Virus record (IMG/VR): IMGVR_UViG_3300020477_000024
Location: 1 to 61,164 of that record
From: a virus
DNA length: 61,164 nucleotides
Strand: one strand, 5' to 3'
Shown: piece after piece, positions 9,730-17,843 of the stretch
Numbering within the stretch: the stretch's first letter is position 1
Layout: each line of letters begins with the position of its first letter
The notes under the pieces: model-generated
Told to the model about the DNA's origin: nothing
The model's database searches: none
The model's input: only the letters and a program-made list of their open reading frames with translations
Program-made: the position numbers and the translations under genes

Positions 9730-9975
9730 TTACTCCAATGGATTCTCCTCTGATATTTCTATAACAGAATTGGGTTTTACCCCATACCATTGAATTTCTT
9801 TGTGTCTCATATCCCAATCAAGACCCTCTTTTGTAGTACCAGAACCGAAACCCATACCATCTTTCAGATCTTTTGTTGCTTCATCAAGAGTTATCTTAGC
9901 AGAATTCAGATCCTCTGCTTCAATAGTTACTTCCTGATAAATAATCACCCCAACATCAAAACGAAATTTTGCCAT
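9730..9975 (-). CDS. Small hypothetical protein (81 aa)
   Basis: A small acidic protein with a beta-rich start (MAKFRFDVGVIIYQEVTIEA) and an ending VIEISEENPLE. It appears to be a paralogue of the 67 aa protein at 6747-6950. It is the first gene after a TATAAATA late promoter and leads the glycosyltransferase cluster. AAAAGGAGATAGATATA gives a strong ribosome binding site. No function recognised. Confidence 0.65.
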   Translation of the reverse strand: MAKFRFDVGVIIYQEVTIEAEDLNSAKITLDEATKDLKDGMGFGSGTTKEGLDWDMRHKEIQWYGVKPNSVIEISEENPLE

Positions 9976-9996
9976 TATATCTATCTCCTTTTAGAT

Positions 9997-10004
9997 TATT
10001 TATA
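9997..10004 (-). promoter_or_regulatory. T4-type late promoter box TATAAATA
   Basis: The plus strand reads TATTTATA, giving TATAAATA on the minus strand 22 bases before the start of the 81 aa gene. It lies in the short gap after the collagen-like fibre gene. It would let the glycosyltransferase/hydroxylase cluster be transcribed late, with the fibre genes. Confidence 0.6.
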
Positions 10005-10012
10005 TAGTATTT

Positions 10013-13000
10013 TTATGAATGTGATATACTTTGAGATTTAAATCCAATAACAGCTGAAGCCGTATTAGAACCATTATATGTTCCATCTCCTTTAAAAGAA
10101 GTTATAGTTGGAACAGTTGCGGTATTAAACGAAAAATTGAAAGTATGACTTGTATGATTTGACCAAGTACTTCCATCACTACCAGACGGTTTTACACCCT
10201 TCTGACCTTTTTGTCCTTTTTGACCTTTTTGACCAGAATCACCTGTTGCCCCTTTTGCTCCTTTACTTGAAGAAGGTGCAGGTTGTCCTTTTTCACCTTT
10301 ATCACCTTTGTCGCCAGGTGATCCATCACCAGCATTGGTAGCATTTTTTGTACCTTTATCACCTTTATCACCTTTATCACCTTTGTCGCCGGGATCTCCA
10401 TCACCAGCATTGGTAGCATTTTTTGTACCTTTATTTCCTTTATCACCTTTGTCGCCGGGATCACCTGTACCAGCATTGGTAGTATTTTTCGGGCCTTTAT
10501 CACCTTTATCACCTTTGTCGCCGGGATCACCTGTACCAAGATGTCCAGTATTTTTCGGGCCTTTATCACCTTTATTTCCTTTGTCGCCGGGAGCTCCTGT
10601 ACCAAGATTTCCCGAATTTTTACTTCCTTTATTTCCTTTATTACCCTTAGCACCAGCATCACCATCAAAACCTTTTACTCCAGCAAGTTCACTTCCATTA
10701 GCAGTATCATAAGCATAACTACCAGTTTTTTCACCAGCTGCATTTACTATTACAAAGTCGCCAGGAATTCCTTTGACCCCCTTCTCCGAGGTGTCGGCAT
10801 CTCTACCTTTAATTCCAGCAGTTGTTCTGCTATCCGATCCAACTACGAATTCTGTACGTCCAGTAATATTATCATTAGCATCAGTATGTACATATGGCCC
10901 ATGCTTACCTTTTAGACCCTTTTCTGAAGTGTCGGCATCTCTACCTTTAATTCCAGCAGTTGTTCTGCTATCCGATCCAACTACGAATTCTGTACGTCCA
11001 GTAATATTATCATTAGCATCAGTATGTACATATGGCCCATGCTTACCCTTCAAACCCTTTTCTGAAGTATCAGCATCACGACCCTTAATTCCAGCAGTTG
11101 TTGTGCTATCTGTGCCGACTACGAATTCTGTACGTCCAGTAATTGCATCATTAGCATCAGTATGTACATATGGCCCATGCTTACCCTTCAAACCCTTTTC
11201 TGAAGTATCAGCATCACGACCCTTAATTCCAGCAGTTGTTCTGCTATCCGATCCAACTACGAATTCTGTACGTCCAGTAATTGAATCATTAGCATCAGTA
11301 TGTACATATGGCCCATGCTTACCTTTTAGACCCTTCTCCGAGGTGTCGGCATCTCTACCTTTAATTCCAGCAGTTGTTGTGCTATCTGTGCCGACTACGA
11401 ATTCTGTACGTCCAGTAATTGCATCATTAGCATCAGTATGTACATATGGCCCATGCTTACCCTTCAAACCCTTTTCTGAAGTATCAGCATCACGACCCTT
11501 AATTCCAGCATCTTTAGTACTCCCTGCTTCATGCTCAACTCTTGCATTGAGTGTGCCATCTTGTTTAGTAGTAACAAACGGGCCATGATGACCCTTAATA
11601 CCTTTTTCTGAAGTGTCGGCATCACGACCCTTAATTCCAGCATCTTTAGTACCACCAGATTCATGCTCAACTCTTGAATTCAAAGTTCCATCTTGTTTAG
11701 TAGTAACAAACGGGCCATGATGACCCTTAATACCTTTTTCTGAAGTATCAGCATCTCTGCCTTTAATTCCAGAATCTTTAGTACCACCAGATTCATGCTC
11801 AACTCTTGAATCCAAAGTTCCATCAGATTTAGTAGTAACAAACGGGCCATGATGACCCTTGATACCCTTTTCTGAAGTATCAGCATCATGACCTTTAACA
11901 CCAGATTGCTTGGTTCCATCAGTACCAATATTTTCATGTTCAATTCTTGCATTGAGTGTGCCATCTGATTTAGTGGTAACGTATGGCCCATGATGACCCT
12001 TGATACCCTTTTCTGAAGTATCGGCATCTACACCCTTAACTCCTGCCAATCCACTTCTACCACCAAGTCCTAAAACTGCTGTAAATGTTTGTCCACCACC
12101 CTTTGCTGGAGCAGATATAGTCGGAACCGAAGAATAACCAGAACCAGAATTCAATACTTTTACATCAGTTACTTGTCCTGTATTATCTACAACCAAATGT
12201 CCTCTAAACCCAGAACCTCCACCACCAGTTGCTTCAATAATTTCATGATTTTGATAATCTGTACTATGAGAACCAGAAACAGTTACACTTCTAACTTTAT
12301 CTGGATCACCCGATTGTACATTATCTTGCCAATTTCCCTGAAAACCTTTAGTTCCTTTACTTCCTACACTTCCACCCTCGCCGGGATCTCCAGAAGCAGG
12401 TACTAATAAATTAATTTCACCCTTTCCACTAATCTCAGTACCATCAAGATTGAACATTCTTTTGCTTATGGTATTTGAACTTCCATCATATTTTATAGAT
12501 TCAAATCTTCCTTCATCAACCTTTGAGATATTATGAACAATTTGTTTTCCATCTTGTGTCCAAGTTATTCTAACTTCTGGATATGATGTAACAACATTGT
12601 TAGTAACACTATAGAAAATATTAGAATATATCCTCACTTCTTTATTTGCTGTACCAGAAACAACTGCCCAAGTTGAACCAGAAGTAGAAGAAGAATTGTA
12701 TGAACCAGAAGAATTTAAAACATCAACTGCAACTGTTACAGCACCTGTACTAGTTGTAATGAGTTTTATGACTGAAGAAGTGGATTCCCCACTTGCCAAT
12801 GTTTGTCTATCACCCTTAAAATGCCATTGAGTTTTACCAGAAGTTGTTGCACCATCAGCACCTTGCATACCTTTACTAATAGTTATAACCTTGTCAATTG
12901 TAACATTGCCAGAATAACTATGAGGAACTATACCATGAGTTTTGGCAAATGCGTTTAATATGGTTGCTCTGATCGTAAATGTTTCAGTTTCAGAAGTCCA

Positions 13001-16000
13001 ACTTCTATATGTTGAAACATCGTTTGTATTGAATGAATATGAACCATCATCCCTTGAAATCTGAAAAGTCAATCCACCTTGAGTTTTTCTGGAAATGGTA
13101 GTAGTACTATCCGTACTTGAAGGATTTTCGGTAACAGTAGCAGACTCACCGACAAGATGATATTGTACGTTTGTTTCTGATGCATCATCATACTTTACAC
13201 CAGCAAAGTAAACATCAGCATTTCCACCAGCATCAGCAGCCCAAGTATTACCAAAATCTGTACCATCTACTTTTTTTGTACCATCACCATTAGTAGGTAA
13301 TAGCACTGGATCATTGGTTAGTCTAAATTCTACTGCCTTTGACCCTGCTCTTGACCTATTAACATCTAAAACTTTTGCTAAAACGGTTGGTGTTGCAGTA
13401 TTACTAGAGTCTGCAACACCAAGACCATAACGTTCCGAAGTTGTAGAACCCAAAACTGCTTCAAGAATAAATTCGGTATGATCTTTGCTAGGATTCCAAG
13501 CAGAATCTTCTTCTAAAATAAAATATCTATGTGTTGCGTAACGGTTTGTGGTAGTTTCAGGCGTAGTTACTTTATTTTCACCAGCACTATCAGAAATCTG
13601 CACTTTCAAATTATCCGAAGTTGCACCATTAGATTTAACTCTAAAATAAATATAATCAGTAGCAGATGTATGAAAAGAATTTTTGGCAATGTAACCACCA
13701 TCATCCTGTCTTACACGAATTTCCAATTCACCCGTATATTTGCTATGACCTGAAGGATAACTTCCCAATTTAAAATCAAGTGGTACTCTGGTTCCTTGTG
13801 GATCGTCATCAGGAGCAAAATCACCTTTGGTATTTGTTGCAATTATAACTGGATCACGTTTTAAACGAAAATCTACTGCACTACCAACTCGACTTTTGCT
13901 AATAGTAAATTTTCTTGTTACAGTTACATCTTCTGTACTTGTTCCAGCAATCAATCCCCATACTTTTGCTTGGGCATTAGCAATAATTGCCTGTACCGTA
14001 ACTTCAGTGGCATCTGTATTCCAAATTGAACTGGAACTTTCGTTTTGAAATTGGTAGATCCCTTGATCGTCTATTACAAAACTGAAATTTTTAGTTGCGT
14101 TGGTAGTGGTTACATTACCCCCATCATCTGTTGTAGTTGTTCCCCAATTAGAAGCGGGATCGGGCCCATCATGGACAGTATCATTGACATTTGCTCTAAA
14201 TTGAACATGCTCGGATGTTCTTTGGTCAGCACCATTTATGATTACTTGGAACTGACCAGTAGTACCACTATAATCAATTGGATCACCAACTAAATTTTTT
14301 CGTCCTTCTGGGCCTGTAACGACAACCACAGGATCATTGGTCAAACGACCTTCAATGGCATTTTCACCACGTTTAGTTTTTGTAATATCCAGAACTTTTA
14401 TTAGTGAAATATCCTGATAAAGTTGTGAACCTTGTGTCCAAGTTGGAGCAGTACTATTAGCAGTAAATTCTTCACCATTGGCATTTGTTATCTCATTCCC
14501 ACTAGGATATAAAACACCAGAATTGGAAAAATCATCACCTGTTTCGTAATCGAGAATGACATATCTTTTTCCATTCTCTAAAGTTCCCGATCTTTTTGTT
14601 TCAATAATCCCTTGATTATATGCTTCTGAAGCAGATATAGTTGCCCTTATCGTAAACCTTTCTGTATCAGATGTCCAAGAAGAATTTTCAGATAACGTAT
14701 ATACACCCGTAGATGCAATTGAAACCTTTAAACCATTTCGAGTTGCCTGTGCATCATATGCATCTGATTGTACTGACCATTCTTCTCCAGCCGCACTATT
14801 ACTACTTGGATTTTGTCCTGTATTTGCTTGAGTTGCTTTGTAAATAGTAGCAGAATGTAATACATAATCATTTGGTTGATAGGCAGTACTATTATCCCAT
14901 GCTGGTGTATCATTTAAAATTTCATATGTAACAGCACTATCAGGAATAGATTGACCACCAACAACTGCCTGTGCTTCACCACTTTCATAATTGGGTTGTC
15001 CTGATGTACCAAATAGAGCAGTTGTTCCGTCTGCTCTTTTCAACCCTTGTGTATCAGTATCAATGTTAATTGGATCACGACTCAATCGCAAATCACCAGA
15101 ACTACGACCTTTGATATTTTTAGTAAACGGTTGATTGATAATCTTTTCTATAACCCTGCCATCAAACCGTTGAGAAGTTATAGTGAATTTTATATTAGCA
15201 GTTCTTTTATTCGTAGTCATTGCAGACGCATCTGCAACTTTTGCATTTTTAAAACTTATTGGATTGCTTCCACCAGAATTTGCATCCTCGTCAGTTATTG
15301 CACCAACAGTTATATTAGTTGCAGTTGTGGCAATTTTGAATTGACCATTGGCAAGTGTAGGATTTCCCTCAATAAAAGTTAATGGTCTATTTCCATCATA
15401 AACTTCAATAAATGTTCCACTACCATCATATGTTACAACCGCAGAAGATTCATCTGTTTGTAGTAATACAGACGGATTGGTAAGAAGAACCGTTACACCA
15501 TCAGTTCCGGCCTGTGTACCAAAAACAACTGTAGAATCTTCTGCCAAAACAACATCATTTCCAGTACCTTCATAGGTTTTAACTACATATCTTCTACGAA
15601 TAAATTTGGATGTCGGGGAAGTTGCGGTTGCGGTATGAGTGGTACTCTTTGCCTTGAATGCAGGATCTTTGGTTGTATTGCTAAAACCAGCATCTATTGC
15701 TGAAAATGTTGCACTATTTGTACCATCCGTAATAGTGTCTGAACCCGAAAAACTACCGACAATATCCGAAATCAAAAACTTAACATTACTTCCTGAAACT
15801 GTCTGGTAGACGATTGCATGATTATCATCGTCTTTGTAAATTTTAGTTCCAACTGTCCAAACAGATGGGGATGGTGCAGACGTAAGAGTTAATTCTTTGG
15901 TTTTTGCTATTTCATCTATTTGTGTATGAGCATTGACAAAACCTTGAGGTGTAGCAGTCAAAATATATTGACTTGGATCAGCAGAAGAACCACCAGCATT

Positions 16001-17014
16001 ATAACCAATTTGATAATCATCAGATTCTAATGATACATTTGTACTAACTCTATTTTTATCATACGTTATATTTCGATTGACAGTAACCGTATCACCATTT
16101 GATTTGGTTAATATAATCGGAATAGTAGCAACAATCGTATCAACACCATCACCACCGACAAAATCCCTTGCTGTTATCTTTGCTTGGTCAGGTGTTTGAG
16201 ATGTATCACTCTCTTTGTCTAAAGTAATACTTACGTTCGATTGACTTATAGTTCCTATGGTATATCTAGGTGTAATACTAGTATTGGTTGTATATTGTGC
16301 TAATTTTGCACCAACATAAACCTTAACATTGCTATCTGCATTATCAGCACCTAGAGTATCTGTAACAACACCCTGCGGAGTAGATGTAAAAGAAAAATAT
16401 TCTTTTTCTACAAAAGCATTAATTGCATCTTCACCAGCAGAAACATAAGAAAGAACCAATGGCATATTATCCGTTAGTGTCAGATTTGAGACTAACAGAT
16501 TGACTTTGAACCGATAGTAAACACTATTTCCACCAGCAGCTGCATATTTGGTAGAATCCAAAATCGAAAACAGCATAAATTGTGTAGCATCTGCTTTTTT
16601 ATAAAGTCTAAATGTACCAATAATTGAAGCAGATACTGTTCCGATTGTATCTAAAAAATTGTCTAATACAACACCATTATTATCCGTATTATCTAAATAA
16701 AGATAATGATCTCCAGATGGTGTATCAAAACCACCACTTCCACTAGCTGCAACATTAGAACCCAAACTTTGTTCAGTAGGATGTCCTGTTATCGTTGTAT
16801 TATGCCATTGATATTCAAATGTTACTCCACCAGTGGGTATTTGAACGTTCCCTAAATCTGATCTCGCAAGTTCATAACCACCTTTTGTACTACCATCATG
16901 AAACCGTATTGCTTCATCTCCACTATTTGTCTGCATAGTGAATTCACCTTGCTTACCAGTGTAAGCAAGGTTTTGATCTTTAGTACCCCGTTTAACTTTG
17001 AATGTTATGGACAT
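10013..17014 (-). CDS. Giant collagen-like tail fibre/adhesin protein (2333 aa)
   Basis: The N-terminus (MSITFKVKRGTKDQNLAYTGKQGE, then FHDGSTKGGYEL) matches the virion-attachment module of many phage fibres. Residues ~300-1450 contain at least four related beta-rich modules marked by RL-(S/T/K)(R/N)DPV, each about 130-200 residues apart. A short collagen-like patch (GSVGSKGTKGFQG) follows. Then come ten DADTSEKG repeats of 44 or 46 residues, and then a collagen-like stretch (GDKGDKG, GNKGDKG, GEKG) near residues ~2100-2275. The final ~60 residues are a small beta-rich tip. Lysine sits mostly in the Y position, as X-Lys-Gly. The neighbours are a GalE-like epimerase upstream and GT25/lysyl hydroxylase genes downstream. 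Host attachment is inferred. Confidence 0.85.
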   Translation of the reverse strand: MSITFKVKRGTKDQNLAYTGKQGEFTMQTNSGDEAIRFHDGSTKGGYELARSDLGNVQIPTGGVTFEYQWHNTTITGHPTEQSLGSNVAASGSGGFDTPSGDHYLYLDNTDNNGVVLDNFLDTIGTVSASIIGTFRLYKKADATQFMLFSILDSTKYAAAGGNSVYYRFKVNLLVSNLTLTDNMPLVLSYVSAGEDAINAFVEKEYFSFTSTPQGVVTDTLGADNADSNVKVYVGAKLAQYTTNTSITPRYTIGTISQSNVSITLDKESDTSQTPDQAKITARDFVGGDGVDTIVATIPIILTKSNGDTVTVNRNITYDKNRVSTNVSLESDDYQIGYNAGGSSADPSQYILTATPQGFVNAHTQIDEIAKTKELTLTSAPSPSVWTVGTKIYKDDDNHAIVYQTVSGSNVKFLISDIVGSFSGSDTITDGTNSATFSAIDAGFSNTTKDPAFKAKSTTHTATATSPTSKFIRRRYVVKTYEGTGNDVVLAEDSTVVFGTQAGTDGVTVLLTNPSVLLQTDESSAVVTYDGSGTFIEVYDGNRPLTFIEGNPTLANGQFKIATTATNITVGAITDEDANSGGSNPISFKNAKVADASAMTTNKRTANIKFTITSQRFDGRVIEKIINQPFTKNIKGRSSGDLRLSRDPINIDTDTQGLKRADGTTALFGTSGQPNYESGEAQAVVGGQSIPDSAVTYEILNDTPAWDNSTAYQPNDYVLHSATIYKATQANTGQNPSSNSAAGEEWSVQSDAYDAQATRNGLKVSIASTGVYTLSENSSWTSDTERFTIRATISASEAYNQGIIETKRSGTLENGKRYVILDYETGDDFSNSGVLYPSGNEITNANGEEFTANSTAPTWTQGSQLYQDISLIKVLDITKTKRGENAIEGRLTNDPVVVVTGPEGRKNLVGDPIDYSGTTGQFQVIINGADQRTSEHVQFRANVNDTVHDGPDPASNWGTTTTDDGGNVTTTNATKNFSFVIDDQGIYQFQNESSSSIWNTDATEVTVQAIIANAQAKVWGLIAGTSTEDVTVTRKFTISKSRVGSAVDFRLKRDPVIIATNTKGDFAPDDDPQGTRVPLDFKLGSYPSGHSKYTGELEIRVRQDDGGYIAKNSFHTSATDYIYFRVKSNGATSDNLKVQISDSAGENKVTTPETTTNRYATHRYFILEEDSAWNPSKDHTEFILEAVLGSTTSERYGLGVADSSNTATPTVLAKVLDVNRSRAGSKAVEFRLTNDPVLLPTNGDGTKKVDGTDFGNTWAADAGGNADVYFAGVKYDDASETNVQYHLVGESATVTENPSSTDSTTTISRKTQGGLTFQISRDDGSYSFNTNDVSTYRSWTSETETFTIRATILNAFAKTHGIVPHSYSGNVTIDKVITISKGMQGADGATTSGKTQWHFKGDRQTLASGESTSSVIKLITTSTGAVTVAVDVLNSSGSYNSSSTSGSTWAVVSGTANKEVRIYSNIFYSVTNNVVTSYPEVRITWTQDGKQIVHNISKVDEGRFESIKYDGSSNTISKRMFNLDGTEISGKGEINLLVPASGDPGEGGSVGSKGTKGFQGNWQDNVQSGDPDKVRSVTVSGSHSTDYQNHEIIEATGGGGSGFRGHLVVDNTGQVTDVKVLNSGSGYSSVPTISAPAKGGGQTFTAVLGLGGRSGLAGVKGVDADTSEKGIKGHHGPYVTTKSDGTLNARIEHENIGTDGTKQSGVKGHDADTSEKGIKGHHGPFVTTKSDGTLDSRVEHESGGTKDSGIKGRDADTSEKGIKGHHGPFVTTKQDGTLNSRVEHESGGTKDAGIKGRDADTSEKGIKGHHGPFVTTKQDGTLNARVEHEAGSTKDAGIKGRDADTSEKGLKGKHGPYVHTDANDAITGRTEFVVGTDSTTTAGIKGRDADTSEKGLKGKHGPYVHTDANDSITGRTEFVVGSDSRTTAGIKGRDADTSEKGLKGKHGPYVHTDANDAITGRTEFVVGTDSTTTAGIKGRDADTSEKGLKGKHGPYVHTDANDNITGRTEFVVGSDSRTTAGIKGRDADTSEKGLKGKHGPYVHTDANDNITGRTEFVVGSDSRTTAGIKGRDADTSEKGVKGIPGDFVIVNAAGEKTGSYAYDTANGSELAGVKGFDGDAGAKGNKGNKGSKNSGNLGTGAPGDKGNKGDKGPKNTGHLGTGDPGDKGDKGDKGPKNTTNAGTGDPGDKGDKGNKGTKNATNAGDGDPGDKGDKGDKGDKGTKNATNAGDGSPGDKGDKGEKGQPAPSSSKGAKGATGDSGQKGQKGQKGQKGVKPSGSDGSTWSNHTSHTFNFSFNTATVPTITSFKGDGTYNGSNTASAVIGFKSQSISHS
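10196..10680 (-). repeat. Collagen-like Gly-X-Lys repeat tract
   Basis: This part of the 2333 aa fibre gene encodes tandem Gly-X-Y triplets dominated by GDKG, GNKG, GEKG and GQKG, interrupted by GT-NATNAGDGDP-type segments. The DNA shows repeated TTTATCACCTTTGTCGCC blocks on the plus strand. Lys occupies the Y position before Gly, the context used by collagen lysyl hydroxylases. The triplets are Lys/Asp-rich rather than Pro-rich, so charge pairing would have to stabilise the triple helix. Confidence 0.85.
10770..12045 (-). repeat. Tandem 138 bp (46 aa) and 132 bp (44 aa) repeats in the fibre gene
   Basis: Ten copies of the DADTSEKG motif occur in tandem. Five consecutive copies have a 46-residue period (GIKGRDADTSEKGLKGKHGP then YVHTDAND and ITGRTEFVVG). 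On the DNA these are nearly identical at exactly 138 bp spacing; CATATGGCCC occurs at 10891, 11029 and 11167. Four copies use a 44-residue version ending in FVTTK-DGTL and RVEHE. Near identity between copies suggests recent expansion by recombination, so copy number probably varies. Confidence 0.9.
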
Positions 17015-17023
17015 ATTCTATCC

Positions 17024-17827
17024 TCATATGATACGTTTTTTTGCTACCCAACCCAACATTTTCTTTGCCTTTCTATTATCCAAACATATCCTCTCGACCT
17101 CATTTTTCTTTTTAGGAAAATAAATAGGATTTGTATGTAGACAACCATATTTGTTTACTAATTGATTTAATGAAACTTCTTCTCCAGTTCCTATATTAAA
17201 AATTTCATTTTTTCCTTTATGTAATGCTAAAACATTTGCCTCTACAACATCATCAATATGAACATAATCTCTTGTAGTTTCTCCTGTACCATAAATTCTT
17301 GGTTCTGGATTTTTGCGAAGAATGTAATATATTCCTTTTTTGGCATCCTCACCCCAAACATTAGCATATCTTAAAATTGTATATGATATTTCTGATAATT
17401 TAATATATTTTTCAGCAACCAATTTACTTAATCCATATGGTGAAATCGGATTAGGCAAATCAGTTTCTAAAACGGGTAAATTTTCAGGATTTCCATAACA
17501 AGCACCACCAGAAGATGCATAAATTATCTTTTTGACATCAAACATCTTACAAACCTGTAAAATTTTCAATGTCGCAAGTATATTCTGTTTAGCATCATAT
17601 TCTGGATTTAACAATGCTTTTCTAACATCAGATTGGGCGGCATGATGACTGATAACATCTATACCATTTCCCGATAACAAATTTTGCAAGTCGGGTATAT
17701 ACCTATCACTACAAATATCTATTTCCAAACCATTATTTACTTCATATACATTATGACCTAATTCTTTATATCGTTTTACAACCCGACTTCCAATAAAACC
17801 CATATGCCCCGTAACTAATATATTCAT
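17024..17827 (-). CDS. NAD-dependent sugar epimerase/dehydratase, GalE-like (267 aa)
   Basis: An extended short-chain dehydrogenase that acts on nucleotide sugars, most likely a UDP-glucose 4-epimerase or close relative. Seen here: the Rossmann start MNILVTGHMGFIGSRVV with its TGxxGFIG motif, HHAAQSDVR, SSGGACYG, and the catalytic Tyr-x3-Lys in SPYGLSKLVAEKY. RYANVWG and TRDYVHIDDVVEANVLAL follow. At 267 aa it is shorter than cellular GalE (about 330), mainly in the C-terminal substrate domain. It lies just upstream of the collagen-like fibre gene. Supply of UDP-galactose for the GT25 enzymes is inferred. Confidence 0.82.
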   Translation of the reverse strand: MNILVTGHMGFIGSRVVKRYKELGHNVYEVNNGLEIDICSDRYIPDLQNLLSGNGIDVISHHAAQSDVRKALLNPEYDAKQNILATLKILQVCKMFDVKKIIYASSGGACYGNPENLPVLETDLPNPISPYGLSKLVAEKYIKLSEISYTILRYANVWGEDAKKGIYYILRKNPEPRIYGTGETTRDYVHIDDVVEANVLALHKGKNEIFNIGTGEEVSLNQLVNKYGCLHTNPIYFPKKKNEVERICLDNRKAKKMLGWVAKKRII

Positions 17828-17843
17828 AATAAATTTATACTCC

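Noticed and set aside
10192-10668. Minus-strand frame of 158 codons within the collagen-like tract
   Set aside because: It is a -1/+1 shadow of GDKG codons (IPATKVIKVIK repeats) and not a separate gene.
10773-11588. Plus-strand frame of 271 codons made of repeats
   Set aside because: It mirrors the 138 bp repeats of the fibre gene on the other strand; no ribosome binding site or family.
10770-12045. Regularly spaced repeats that resemble a CRISPR array
   Set aside because: Units are 132-138 bp, in frame with a protein and without unique spacers; they encode fibre repeats.
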